Below are positions 11,346 through 23,675 of a stretch of DNA of 64,000 nucleotides, piece by piece. Source of the stretch: Nymphaea colorata (taxonomy: Eukaryota; Streptophyta; Magnoliopsida; Nymphaeales; Nymphaeaceae); contig NC_045138.2 in the NCBI RefSeq assembly GCF_008831285.2, positions 23,841,934 to 23,905,933 of the forward strand, written 5' to 3'. Positions within the stretch are counted from its first letter, which is position 1. Every line of letters begins with the position of its first letter. A model generated the notes under the pieces. It saw only the letters and a list, made by a program, of their open reading frames with translations. It was not told the DNA's origin and made no database searches. Position numbers and translations under genes: made by a program.

Positions 11346-12199
11346 CCGACGGTCGACCCTACGTGTCAGAGCGAGCGAGGGGGAGGAGAGAGAAAGAGGC
11401 CGGTAACAACAAAAAGCGCGGAGAGAGAGAAAGAAAGAGGAGCGACAGCCTACCGAGATAGTCTGGCCGAAGTAGAAAGCGACGGAAGAGAGAGAAACGT
11501 GAGAGGGAGAGAGGGTAGTGTGGGTCCCAGAGTGGAGGAACTGAGGTGGCTAAAACATGGGGCCCACAGTTCATAAAGATATGAAGAATCCCTATTTTAT
11601 AAATGGTAAGGTAAGGCCCCAGAGGGCCAGAAATACATAAATTTTTATTTTTTCTGTTTCCAAATATTAAAAGCAGCGCCATAATGTTTTGGTTATTCAC
11701 AAACGACCGTCAACTGCTCCACGACATTTAACAAATACATGCTCAAGCAACACAAACCTAAGAACTTTTATGAACGGTTCATGCCAATAATAGGGTTGAG
11801 CATGGGATGTTGATTGAAGCTACAAGCGAAACAATTTGATGACTTGTTGAAAACAATATAAAAGAAATTCTTTTTGCATAAGTTTAAAGAGAGGGAGAGA
11901 GAGAGTAATGTGGGCCGCCGGTGCACTATGAATCCTTAGAAGACATCGGGTGAATTTTTTTTCCGTCTTTTCATTGTTTTTCTTCATATGGTGCTTTTCC
12001 CTCTTACGAAGGCATTTAAACCTTCTTTGAGTCTTAAACATTCATTATTGCATTCAAGACTTGACAGCTTTTGGAGCGAATCAAGGGGCTTTCAGAGTTT
12101 TCAAGCATTTTCAATCAGTTGGTCAAATAACTCTAAAGCATGAGTAGTTGCCTGTAATTTTAAGGACCTTTTTGTGAAAAAATCTGGAAATATTCGCGG

Positions 12200-13447
12200 A
12201 AGGGGCAGCTCGGGAATCATCCAATGAGGTTGCAGAAAACCTCGTCTTACGTGGCAGCAACCCGTTTCCTTTTTCTTCAGGTTCCCACGTCAGTGTGGGC
12301 AAAAACGCCACGTAGGCAGAATGTGGAGATAATTACGGGGGAAATCAGGGGTATAAGGGGAAAACCCGGCAAAAGCAATGCCACCGGTTTCGGTAAATTT
12401 CTCAGCTGGGCCCCACGCGACGTCCCCTCCACGTTTACACCAGCCACGTGCGCAAGCGGGCCTGCCTCGCCCCCTGCAATCGTCAGATGAGGATCGATCG
12501 GACGGCGGAAAATGATCAGGCTGACTCGAAGACAAAGAGAGAGAGAGAGAGAAGGAGCAGGTTAATGTCCCCTCACTGCCAGCGTGGCGATCGGCTCGAG
12601 ATGGACGGCCGTCAGCGTTTTCGTTCTCTACATCCGTGGATCGGGACCGCCCGTTGCAACGCGGGGGTAGCCGATTAGTCAACCATGACGGCGATTTAAG
12701 AAAGAGGAGACCGGAAGAACCGTGATTTTTTTTCTTTCTTTTTGAAAAAAAAAAAAATAAACGCCAAAAGGTGGAAGACGCAGGGGACGCTTTTGACTGA
12801 TTTGAGCCGGCTGATATCCTGCCCACCTTCCTCCACCGGCTACCGGAAGCGAGAGGCTTTAACCGACACGTGTACGTGGGAGAAAGGAGGGGGGAATAAA
12901 TCGGGGGCCTATCGGCGATGCTTGGTGTGGAAGGAAGCCGAGAGGGATTCCGACACGTGGTTAGCTGCGCGGAGGTCTCGCACTCGGTTCATCTGACGGC
13001 CCACCATGCGCCATGGTGGCAGGAAATGATCCGGACCGTCCGATTCGCTAGTGGATCCGACGGTGGATTGCTCTCGACATGAACGTCTGGGACGTGGTGG
13101 CCGTCCATGCGCCCTTCTCAGAAGCGGTCTCTTGGTTGAGGGAGAGAGAGAGAGAGAGAGAGCGAGAGGCCAAATGGGCGACGGCAGAGGATAGAAGAGA
13201 GAGAGCGTGAGAGAGAGAGAGAAGATATCTGGAGAAAGGCGTCTTCTCGGCGAGGGGTTTCCGTTTGGGGAGTCGGAGATTCTTCGGGTTCTCGCTGGGA
13301 CGTGGAAGTGGTCGAACCCAAGGGTGTTTTTTCCGGTGGGCCGTTTTTCGGTGTTCTGGGTGGAATTATGCACCGAGATCGGGCGGAGATCGGAGGTGGT
13401 CGAGGGTCGCAGTTAGATGAGTAGGAAGGTCATCGACGTGGTGGGTC
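12200..13447 (+). promoter_or_regulatory. Probable TIC promoter and 5' leader, with three G-boxes
   Basis: This GC-rich stretch precedes the TIC start codon. Canonical CACGTG G-boxes lie at 12445-12450, 12867-12872 and 12954-12959. Other ACGT cores (TTACGTGGCAG, CCCACGTCAG, GCCACGTAGG) lie between 12.24 and 12.32 kb. GA dinucleotide tracts at about 13141-13162 and 13190-13222 are likely in the transcribed leader. G-boxes are bound by bHLH and bZIP factors, including light- and clock-linked ones; their use here is inference. The transcription start cannot be fixed from sequence. Long frames on both strands are composition artefacts. Confidence 0.5.
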
Positions 13448-13461
13448 ATGGACAGGAATAG
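13417..13461 (+). promoter_or_regulatory. Upstream ORF overlapping the TIC start codon
   Basis: An ATG at 13417 opens a 14-codon frame (MSRKVIDVVGHGQE) ending at TAG 13459-13461. It is in a different frame from TIC and overlaps the main ATG at 13448. If the transcript begins upstream of 13417, scanning ribosomes meet this ATG first, so it could lower TIC translation. It is preceded by TTAG, a middling context. Confidence 0.35.
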
Positions 13462-16400
13462 GGAGGTTAGAAGAGGACAGCCGATGGCGAACGGGTTGTC
13501 GCGGAGGCGGCCGCAGCGGACCGGCGGTAGCGGGATGAGGGACTCGCCTGGTAGGGAAAGGGTTCTTCTTTGGGAGTTTCCGTTCTTTTCGCGCGAGATT
13601 CCGACCAGATAGAGTTACAAGTTGGGTTCTTGTTTCTTTCTTTCTTTCGTTCTTTGTTCTGTGACGACTCACATGATTTGCCTTTCTGTTTTGTTGCTCA
13701 GAGGAGGCAGTGGCTGGGGAGATGCAAGAAACGGCAGCAGTGCGGCTGAGGGATCGGAAGAAGGATCGGTTGAGTCGGAGCAAGAGGCGGAGAGGGGAAA
13801 GGTTGCATGGTAACAGGGAGGAGGGAGGGGAGGAGAGCTCTGAAGAGAGTGTGGATGTTGAGGAAGAGGACGATGACGAGGACGAGGACTCGTCGGCGGC
13901 GGACCACCGAAGAAGTATCCCACCTCCTGCGGCTAAGATCGTAAAGCCGCCGTGGAAGGTCCCCGACGAGATGATTGGAGTTCCAGTGCCGAGGAAGGCT
14001 CGGTCTGGTGAGAGGCCCGTTGAAATAATTATTTGGTGGATGAAAGGCTTCGACTCCTTTCTCTGGATTTTTTGGTTGATCTTTTCTGTTTTCGTATTTG
14101 TGTGCAGCTTCTGTGAAAAGATCACATGAGAGCTCGGGTTCAGGGGGTGGAGGAGGAGGAGAACAGATTCCCACCCTGCGACAGTGTTCCACTTCTCCGG
14201 CAACTCCTAGTGCGGCTTCCGTTTCGCCACCATCCAACGCGCCAATCCGTCGGAGAGTGGTCTGTTTCAGCGACCCAAAACATTCACTTGTTTCCGATTC
14301 TTTCTCCTTCGCCTCCTCCTGAGATCTGTATCTCTCTCTCTTTCTCTCTCTATGTCGTTCAGAAGCCGATTGGAGCGAAACAGCGGCCTGCCAAGGTGCC
14401 AAAAGTTTCGATCCAGGAGGAGATCGAGATCGAGGTTGCGGAGGTCCTGTTCGGATTGAGGCAATACCCGGCCCCGGCTGTGAATCCCGAATTGGCAGGC
14501 AATCCTTCGTCCCTAAAAATGGAGGACAGGGAGGAAGAATCCCCGGCTTTGTTGGGGAAGCCCCGAGCTTCGTCCCCTATCTCCCCTCAGCAATCAGTCG
14601 GTGTGCAGCCGAAGGTCTCGAGCTCGATGGCCGCGGGTTCGCCTTCTGCGGGTCTGCCTAGTAATTGATTCTCTTTAAATTTCCGGCTAGATTGCAAGAA
14701 AAGCTCTTTACCCTTTCGTTGTTTATGTTCTGATTCATTCTTTGTGTCCTAGGTGCTCCGAAAAGGAAACGGCCTCGGCCGGTGAAATCGGAGGAAGAAA
14801 AAGCCGGAGTTGGAAGTGGCGCGGTTTCGACAGTTCTGGCTTCCTTCGTTGTCAAGGATGAGGCAGAAAAGATGGAGGTCTCTTCGCCCAGGGGCGACAA
14901 AAATAGCTTTGCTGTGGTTCCGAATGGGGTGGATGGAGCGAGATCCATCAAGCTTGAGACCAATCAGGAAGCAAAGAAAGCTCACCTCATCCCTGACGAG
15001 AAGCCTTCATCCGCGGAGGGACCGGCTGAAGAGAAGGTTGTTCTAGACGTAATTTGTTGCGAGAAGTCCGAGCCGCAGGTCGAGACCACTGGTTCGGTGA
15101 AGCCCGACGTTAGTCTTGAAGATGCCACAAAAGGGTGAGGAATTTAGTTAGATGATGGTCATCTGTGGATTGTTTCTGGTCGAAACTGATACATTTGTTT
15201 CTATCTGCTTTTCAGGGTTTCTTCTTGTCTCAGCACATGCGATAGTCAGAAGGAGGAGAAGTTCAAGTTTGATCTCATGGTAGTAAATGAAACCTTATTC
15301 ATAAATACGGAAATGAAGCATTATTCATAAATATTTGCCATGACCATTTTTTGGTGCCTTCTTATAATCTTGTTTTGTTTTTGTGCCAGGCTCCCCCTGC
15401 AAGGTCTATGGTGGACGGGGATATAAATGGTGATTCAGTGAGTGTTCGCTCTCGATGTTCCTTTGGTTACTTCGGTCTCTTTCCTTCTTTTAAGTTCTTC
15501 GTATTTCTAGTAACTTTTTAGGTAATTGGTTTTTTTTCCTTTTTCTCTCAGACTTCGGAAATCCAGGCCCTGAATGTGAAAGAGGAAATCAGCGTGGTTG
15601 AATTGAAGGAGAAAGCGGGAGAGAAGGTGGAGCAAGACGTCCCTCCAAACGATTCTGAACCAGAGAAGCGAGCTGAGATATGTGGAGCGGGCGAGCAGGC
15701 AAAGCAAAATAAAGATCGAATTTTCGATCTGCGTATGGATGAGGAAAAATCAGACCGAGAAGGCGGTAAACAGCAAGGGCATAAACATTCGAAGGTCGCT
15801 AGGGTTGATATGAAGGCACCGGAAGTGCCTGCTCAGTGGGAGAAATCTGGTAAATGTTGACCTGGTGATGCTAATGTTGGTTTAGTATCAGCGAAATGGT
15901 TTCTAATGTTTTTGGGCTTTCGTTTCAGCTCCACATAGTTCTAGCACTGCACCAGCGATGGCAGGACCTTCGCCTATGCCGCATATGACGATTGCTGGCT
16001 GGCCGGGCGGACTTCCTCCACTCGGGTATTTGATCCACTGTCATTACGTGTCTTCGTGTCTTCTGTTCCTTTTTCTCGCTAATCTTTCTCAGATCATTTC
16101 TTAATGCTTGGGATTTCTCTGCAGGTATATAGGTCAAGCCCCAGCAAGTTGGCCTGGAGCTCCACCCGTTCAAGCAGTGGTATCTATGGAGGGCAACACA
16201 GGAGCGCCAACGCTTCAGGTCTCTCTCTCTCTCTCTCTCTCTCACGCGTTTCTTTCGTCCATTATCAGTTATCTGAAAATTTGAACTGAGTGTTTCGATC
16301 TGTCATTGAACTGTAGCCGCACATCCTCTTGCCTCATCAACGATACAAACGTTGTGCCACGCACTGCTACATTGCAAAGATGGTTAATTATCTCCAGCAT

Positions 16401-19295
16401 GTAGCTCGTATGAATCCATTTTGGGCTGCGGCAAGCAATGCGTCTCTATTTGGAGCTAAACCTTACAACCTCAACGCAATGCCGTCAACAGAAGGGATGA
16501 TACTTGGTGGCCCCTTACCAGGAGCATTTCCTGCTGCCAACTTCACGGCTTCTGGAAGGACCGGAGGCCCAACACATGAAAAGGGTAATGGAAGTGCTGC
16601 TACTTTTGGTGGCCAAGTACCTAAGGAGAAGGCTACGGCCCAGATTGCAGATGGCCAGCGAAAGCAGCAAACAACCGTCCAGCAACCACCTCTTACACCG
16701 TCTGCGACTAACATACCGGTATGTTGTTGATATCTTCTCTGTCAATTGTGTCCAGTTAGCATCTTGTGCCTTGTTGCTTGAGTAGCTTATATCATGGTTA
16801 TTCTTTTACAGCATGGCCCTGCCATAATCTTCCCACTGAATCAGGTGGCAGCAGCGGTCAGACCTGGGGGATCAAAAGCCCCTGTCACTGGGCACGCTGC
16901 TGGTCCATCGGCAGCTCAAGTTGGTGGTGTCATGGGTAGCTCTGGAGCAGCTGCTACTGTGAGCTACAACTATCCAAACTTGCCCACCAACGAAGCTCAG
17001 TACATAGCAATGGTACAGAGCAGTGGCTATCCTTTCCAGATTCCTGCCCATGTTGGAGCTGCTGCAGCAGCTTCAGCTTATAGAGGCAGCTCTGCACATC
17101 TAGGCCAGGCAACTGCTGCACCACCTCCACAATTTTTCACTGGATCCTTTTATGCATCACAAATGCTTCATCCTTCTCAAATACAGCAAACTCAATCTCA
17201 GGCTCTTCAACAGGGGCAGCAGAATCCAAGCACTTCTAGTGGTTCGTCTTCATCTCATAAGCACCCTCAGCAGCAGCGTTTGCAAGGTTGTGGTGGCAGC
17301 AATTCGAATAACTACAAACAGCAGCAGCAGTTACAACAAGAATCGCAGCAGCAGACTCCACAAAGAACGCGCCAATCTCCAGCGAACTCTGTTCACCCTA
17401 ATCACCACTTAAATGCCTCGCATCCACGCCAAAGTGAAGCTGGACATCCTGCCGAAAGTGATAGCCCCTCTGCTGCAGACAGCAAAGTCTCCCCTAATTT
17501 CCTTACCCAAACCAATCATCACCCAACCCTCAGTTCGAGCTATGGCATCAGCCCTCTTCCCGTTCCCATCCATCATGCTCAAAACTTTTCAATTATGTCC
17601 TCCTTGGGCAGTGCCAAGAACGGTGAGAAGCCGCACCTTCAGCCTCAGAGTTCGGATTCACATCCTCAGTATGGTTTAAAAGGCATGGAGTTGGTGCCAT
17701 CTCAGGCTTTTGCCATGTCTTTTCCTCCAGGCATTGACTTCTCGATGGCTCAAGGTCATCATGCTATATTTCAGAATCTACCGGAGCATTATAGACAGAG
17801 TTACCAGCTTGCAGCTGCCCAGGCTGTTGCAGCAGCAGCTTCTGCTCATCAACAGCATGTGCAGCGCACCAGTAAGCAAAAGATCGGGAACGACAGCAAG
17901 AACGCTGGTGACCATAATATTGGTGGTGCTGTTAGTCAAGAAGAAAGGACAGCGGGTGGTGCAAAGGCTACTCCATCTGTTGCTTCCCAAACACTCACAT
18001 TTTCACGGCAGCCAGAGAATAACAATGAGAATGCCTCTATCTCCATCTTGAGTTCCTCTTCTCCACATGTTTCTAGCCCTGCCATTCTTGAAAATCAATC
18101 CCGCAGCCTCAATCTTGTTTCAGCTCCTGCTAATGGAACCCGGGTGTCCTGCCCTGCTTCTATTAGTAGTACCAATATCCAGCAGTCACAGCAGCAGACG
18201 CAGCTCATGGCCCGTTCAAAATCGTCTACTAGCAATGCCAGCGTTCCAACTGTTTCCCTACCGACTGCTACAGCCATATCTTACACTGACCGTCTTCCTG
18301 TAAACATGTTTCCTGGGGGTCTATCTGCTTTTCCACAAGCTCTTATGCAAGGGACTACTCCCCAAGCATCGCCTCAGTGGAAATCTGCTACAGCAGCAGT
18401 GCCTAGCACAAGAACAATGGGATCTGCATCTGCGTCGTCACCAACAAAGCAACCTAAAGGTCCTGTTACTGGGCCCGGTGGATCTCCTGCACACTCACAG
18501 ATATCCTTTGCTAGTACTGGCGTCAATGCAAAGGTAACTGCAATGCCAATGGGGGGACATATGCCTCACGGCTTGCCAAATTCTTCGTTGAGTAGCAGTG
18601 TCTCTAATGCTGCTCCAGTCAGGCTGAATTCATCCACTCCCATTATTGGATCACCTCCGCAGTCCGTTGCAAAGACCAGTGGGAGCCCGTCTACTAGAAC
18701 TGCCCCAGCCACTAAAGGAGGGGTTTTGCCTGCACCAGTGCCAGCTGCTTCACAGCCACCAAAGAATTCACATACAAGCTCTACTAGAAAGTCTTCTCCT
18801 CCTCTTGGTGGTCGAAACAATTTGCCTGCAATTTTGGGGCATCCACAGTTGGTGCAGAGTTCGTCGCCTAAGCAGTCGCAACAGCAGCAGCAGCCTGTCC
18901 AGTCATTAAACTTGAAAAGCCAGCAGCAGTCTCACCAGCAACTTAATAAGGCGCAGTATCAGCCCGCTCAGATGTTCTTTAGCAAGAACTACCTTGCACC
19001 ACAGTCTTCTCAGGCCTCTCAACTTGCTGCTGCTGGGTACTACCCAAAACCATCTTCTTCGGTGCAGCCATCCATCTCTAACCTGCCTCAAAGAAGACCG
19101 TCATCGGAGCAATCACAGAACTCACCGTCAGTGTCTTCAAATTCTGCAGCCACAGGAGCACTCTCTCTAGGCGGATCCAGTCTCTCTCTTACTACCTCTG
19201 CTTCTGAATCGTTAAAGTCTGGTTGTGCCAGTAATGCTACCGCTAGGGGGGCAGTGTGGGTGTCCTGCACACACACCAGTTCACCACTCCCTTGA
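13448..19295 (+). CDS. TIC: TIME FOR COFFEE-like nuclear clock regulator
   Basis: TIC is a nuclear regulator of the plant circadian clock that also affects metabolic and jasmonate signalling in Arabidopsis. Twelve exons in consistent phase: 13448-13550, 13702-14007, 14108-14259, 14363-14660, 14753-15134, 15216-15279, 15390-15437, 15552-15849, 15929-16025, 16125-16218, 16317-16718, 16812-19295. This gives about 1,575 residues against about 1,550 in Arabidopsis. Family landmarks in order are MDRNREVRRG at the start, RLRDRKKDRLSRSKRRRGER, acidic EESSEESVDVEEEDDDEDED, KPPWKVPDEMIGVPVPRK, EEIEIEVAEVLFGLRQ, a basic PKRKRPRP (likely nuclear signal), EKFKFDLMAPP, AGWPGGLPPLGY, KRCATHCYIAK, MNPFWAAA and a long Gln/Ser-rich tail. 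The start matches the family N-terminus; an overlapping upstream ORF precedes it. The exon 3 donor could be three bases earlier. The listed stop follows an apparent frameshift at 19246-19251, so the true protein probably ends near 19444. Confidence 0.93.
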
Positions 19296-19444
19296 GCACA
19301 GCTTCAAATCCGGCTAACAACCCAACTGCAGCATCTGTAGTGGCTGCTGCCTTCCCTTATCTTCACGCAGTGTCCACAGTGCCCATGAAATCTGCAGAGC
19401 ATAGCTCAGCAGGATCCAAACAGAAGCAAGAAAAGATCCAATGA
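19247..19444 (+). other. Probable genuine TIC C-terminus, one frame off
   Basis: The TIC frame runs into an unrelated tail and stops at 19295, while the +2 frame is open from 19247 to a TGA at 19442-19444. It encodes a Ser/Thr/Ala-rich peptide containing QFTTPLSTASNPANN, AASVVAAAFPYLHAV and MKSAEHSS, in keeping with the composition of the TIC tail. One extra G in the G6 run at 19246-19251 would join the two frames. No credible intron fits between them. The cause is either a base missing from the assembly or a true late frameshift. Confidence 0.6.
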
Positions 19445-20130
19445 GTGGTTTGCAATTTTCAACTTTGGCAGAATGCAGATGAGGAGGTGCTCGTGCAGAC
19501 TTGGCAGCCTGAGGATGACGGTTGGAAGCAACTAAGAATTGGGTGATTTTGTTGTTGATGGTCATTATATTCTTGCGCCCAAAATCAGGGAGAACTGGAG
19601 CTTCTGTTACCTCCATCATCACTATCTAAAGGATAAATTACTGCTAGTCAAGGGAATGTTGAAGATTCGATGGAGAGGGCGAAGAAAGCTTTAGCTGGCG
19701 CCATGTATACATCTGTTCATGATTGTGGTCCTTGATGTCGCAATGATCTCCAAGTGGACTCTCTTTGGCAGCATGACGATTGTAGATGGTGTAATCCGTC
19801 GGCCATGTCGAGGGAGAGTAGGGGGTTTGCACTGACCATGTGCTTCACATAGCTACAGCGAAACAGGAAAAACTCCTTCTGGTTGTTACACAGTTTTGTC
19901 TTTTCTTTTTTCACCTCCCAGTAAATTGAAGCTTACCACTCTTCGGTTCTCTTGTCTGGCTTGGCTTCCTTTTTCTTGCTCACGTGTTTGGTCATCGCTG
20001 AAGGGAGTGGGAGTTCAGATAATTGAGGGTTGGGATAGGGATTTTCTCCCTGCTGATGCGTGTTACTAATCGGAGGACGTGGTTGCTTTTTTTTGGCCCT
20101 GGTGTCCGTCATTTTAGTGTCGTTTTCCTG
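19445..20130 (+). other. Probable TIC 3' UTR and downstream flank
   Basis: Non-coding sequence of intermediate GC, T-rich from about 19890, follows the inferred stop codon and ends in a long T run at about 20131-20152. I could not fix a polyadenylation site. Confidence 0.4.
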
Positions 20131-20152
20131 GTTTTTTTTTTTTTTTTTTTTT

Positions 20153-23100
20153 GTGGGTAACAGATCATGATTTTATGGCGACAACGTGGAAGATGGAGCT
20201 CCGGGGCCCATCTCTGGATTTCTCTCTTAAGAAAGTTTTTTCTTTTTTTTTTTTGGGGTTGCGTAGTTGATCTTTGTATTAAGCCTGTAAATAGTTGGGA
20301 CCTAACTTTTTCTGAAAACCAAAGCGGAGGAGGAACTGGTGAGAGCTCCCTCTTTCTGGTCGGAAAAGGTACTTTCTTTTTTAACTCGGGAATTTTTTTC
20401 CCCCATTTATTTCGTTGTCTTCTAGCGTCCTTTCCGTATAAGTGGTTCGATTCTTCGCTTTTAAAAGAGCGCCGTGGTTAAAAGGAGAGAAAAAAAGAAG
20501 AAGGGAAGAAAAAAAGAAGAGAAGAAAAAAAAAAGGAAAGATCTTCTGAAAGAAGCACAGGCTTGCCAAAGCTTGAACAATTAAGAAAAGACCGCTTTCA
20601 TGTCTTTTTCCGCATAAGAAGAAGAAGGGTAGTGGTTGGGAAAATGACATCATAAATCCGGTGGCTCCCTTGCTCCCTTCATCGATTGTGTCCCGCCCTG
20701 TGAGCTGCCGAATCATCCCGGTCGGACAAGAGGGGCGGGGTCCCACCCATAAGCACTGAACGGTCTATCGCCGATAAATAATTGCTCTGTCTACGATTTT
20801 TTTTACTATTTTAATAAAATAATAATAGCAAAATCTTATAAAACAGAAGCACACCTAACTTTTAGCCCTTTTTTTTGTTTTTGAATTAAATTAATGGAAG
20901 TTTAAAATACTTTGCCATCAATTTAGCATTTTGTTTTCCAAAAGATAACGTAAAAAACATGCTTAGCTTTATTAAAAACAAGTATGTTTCTTTAATAAAA
21001 AAAGCTTGCTTCGTTATCGTAGATAGAAAAACCGAGTTATTTGTATATGATATAAAAAAGTAAGCTATTCAAATGTGATTAATCGTGCAATTTGGTCTTT
21101 TTTATCGTTTAAACCTAAGCTTAAGTTAGCCGCAACTTGAGATTAAATGGCCAATTATTGTTTTTTTCTCTAACGGTGTAAAACTTAGATAGATTTCTAA
21201 CCATTTGAGAAAATTAATTATATTATTATTATTTATTATTTTCACTTGTAGTACGCTTATATGATTGTATCAGCTGGCAGTATTTTAGTCAGTGGGTGTG
21301 TATGCGCATGGGTCCACACTGCGGCCAGTAGGCGACGGATTCAGATAACGTCGCCTGAGCCTGCTGGGCCCGTGGCCGTGGGCCGTGGGCCGTGGCTGAT
21401 GAGGGTGCGTTGGGTGTGGACCAAACGTGCTACGTAGCGACTCTGGGCTCTAGGTGTGACCCCACTTGCAGTGGTGTCCCCCAGCAACGGAAAAGGGAAA
21501 AACAGCCACGGCGGTCCCCTCATTTATTTCCTCACCAAATTGCGACTTCTTAGCAGATTAAATTAGAAGTGGATATACTCTTTATTCGATTTTTTTGGAT
21601 ATTTATATATTGAGATTTGAATTTAGAGTTGAATACAAATAAAAAAATTGTATCAAAATCTGAATCTAAAATCTGATTTCACAATCCTAAATCCGATCAG
21701 AATTTGATTTTTATATTCATATTTGAATCTAAATATGAATATGAAATGTTAACCCAAATCTGACCGATTGTCAAAATGTAGAATATTTGTTTAAGACAAA
21801 ACCCTATTCGAACTTAACCCAATCAGATATTTATGGGTATCTGAATTTGAATCTGATTGAATGTCATTCCTTCAATCGGAATTCGAACCGATTTCTCAAT
21901 GGGATAATTATTTTTTTTTCATATTCAATTTTTTCAGAACGGTTCAATCGGATATCCGATGCAAATCGAACATATTGACATTCCTACCTATATTATAAAA
22001 ATCAAAAAATTGAAAGTTGGTCCTTTCTCACTCCTTTGAAACGTTAGATGGTGGCGATGGGCTGCAGCCTAGAGGTTTCTGTTTGACGCTAAATTCTGTC
22101 TGATTGAGCCAAATGCTAAGTTTCTCCCTCTCTCTAGATTCCACTTGGGTGTGGCCGGTGCCTCTCGTGGTTTCCTTCTTAATTTCAAATGCTCCGAAGA
22201 CTTTATTCCCACGATGTGAAATGAAGGCGGGCTTAGACTTATCTTGAAGTTCATTTAAGGGATGGCCGTCGATTTGACGGAAAGCAAAAGCAACTTCTCT
22301 TTGATCTTTTCTAAGTCCGCAGTTACTTGCGTCTTTCTCTCATAGGCGGAGGATAGTTGATAGGATTGGCGCCATAAAAGTCTTATAGTATTATCTTTTT
22401 AGACTGCAAATGGTGAATGCACGACACTTTAGTTGATAGGTGTCATGCTCTCCACTCATGCCCATAAATAATTGTGAACCCAAAGAACAAGGGAAAGAGA
22501 TGAGAGGCTTCAACATGTTCGCAGTACCTCCCCCACAATTTCATGCTTCTAAATCGCCAATCCTCATTAATTAATTTGGGTTTTACTGTGTTCAGAAGTT
22601 GGTATTCATCAAACCAACTCTACATGTCATATCCATACCATCAAATTCACCTAAACAACTTGTAAGTTCACTCATGCAGATAATTAAGGCTTGTACCTAT
22701 AAGATGTTCTTTATTATTTTGTGGAGGGATATGGGCATATATTGGAGGTTTATGGGCTATAGTGCTTTGGTTTGGAAGTCACTCCTTCCTTTCTCCTTTC
22801 ATGGCTTTTCGGTCTCCTGCCGGGGCGCATGTGTGTGCAACTGCCCACACGGTCCCACCAAAAGTAACTATTTTCATATCGAAACTTCACATCAGTTTTT
22901 CTTATTTACATACAGGTGCTCCCTAAAAATTTAAAAGCACAGGACTAGTGCCTTTTAATCAAATTTTTTTGGCTCCACCCCCGGACTCCGGTGCTTTGAG
23001 ACTCTTCAACTTGGCGCTGCCATCTACTCAAGTCAGAGGTAATTGCAGAGCAGGAGCATCTCGATTTGTTAGTGAGACGAAGCATTCAAGTGGTGCAAGT

Positions 23101-23480
23101 TCTGACCCTTTTTCTTTCTTTCATTGAACTTCTTACATGGATCGTGCTAAGGCTTGGTGGTCCTGCAGTGTAAAGGCAAAAGGCAGTGGCCCAGCCACCT
23201 ATGGGCCAAGTGGAGCAGACGCCCATAAATTTTAATACATAAATGTTGTCAATGGCCTGTTTGTGTCTCTGTTCAACTATAAATTATGTGTGTATGTGTG
23301 CCCTTCACTTCAACGGCCGACCCCTAGCCCACAGGCCCACTTAATTGAGACGCTGGTAGCTGCAATCAAAGTCTCTCTCTCTCTCTCTACCACCAAAATC
23401 TTTTTGGGTAAAATGTTCTTTGGGTTTTTGCTGAGCCAACCTAATGCAATATACTGATCATCAAAAATTACTTTTGATCT
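20153..23480. other. Intergenic DNA, no gene recognised
   Basis: Largely AT-rich, with A/T homopolymers. A GC-richer patch at 21290-21530 contains CGTGGGCCGTGGGCCGTGG iterations. About 21560-21980 repeats short GAAT/AATC/CGAAT words (AATCTGAATC, ATCCGATC, AATCGGAATTCGAACCG) and looks like an old non-autonomous repeat, but no ends could be defined. A (CT)n tract lies near 23373-23390. No exon chain, tRNA or transposon protein was seen. Confidence 0.35.
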
Positions 23481-23489
23481 TCCTGCATT

Positions 23490-23675
23490 CAGGCTCGAGA
23501 GCTGCATTGGGGCCTAGAGTTACTTTTTGATCTTCTGTCAACTTAGTACCGTGTTAGCCACTCTAACTACCCACAAGAACATAGCACCCACGAGAATCGA
23601 ACTTTTGATCTTGAGTTTGTTCCAGGCATACCAGTCCCAATGCCATGAGTTAATTTTGTAAAATTGACCGAGCTC
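23490..23675 (-). mobile_element. Possible tRNA-derived SINE
   Basis: Read on the minus strand, a box-A-like segment TGGCATTGGGACTGGTA is followed 42 bases later by a box-B-like AGTTCGATTCTCG. In tRNA genes the equivalent distance is about 44 bases. No acceptor stem or folded tRNA closes around them, so this is not a tRNA gene. A polymerase III SINE head is the best reading. The 3' end and target duplication could not be defined. Confidence 0.35.

Noticed and set aside
12290-13373. Long minus- and plus-strand open frames (up to 178 codons) upstream of TIC
   Set aside because: They lie in GC-rich DNA with GA/CT tracts, overlap each other on both strands, give Ser/Leu/Arg-rich low-complexity peptides and show no domain. 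They fit promoter/leader composition, not coding.
13430-14402. Minus-strand frames of 257 and 234 codons opposite TIC exons 1-4
   Set aside because: They are antisense shadows of GC-rich TIC exons and cross its introns without regard to splice sites; no family resemblance.
20153-20746. Open frames of 104-121 codons just downstream of TIC
   Set aside because: They are dominated by T/A homopolymers (Phe/Lys runs), overlap on opposite strands and show no domain.
23540-23675. tRNA gene on the minus strand
   Set aside because: Box A and box B spacing is tRNA-like, but no acceptor, anticodon or T-arm stems close properly. Kept only as a SINE candidate.
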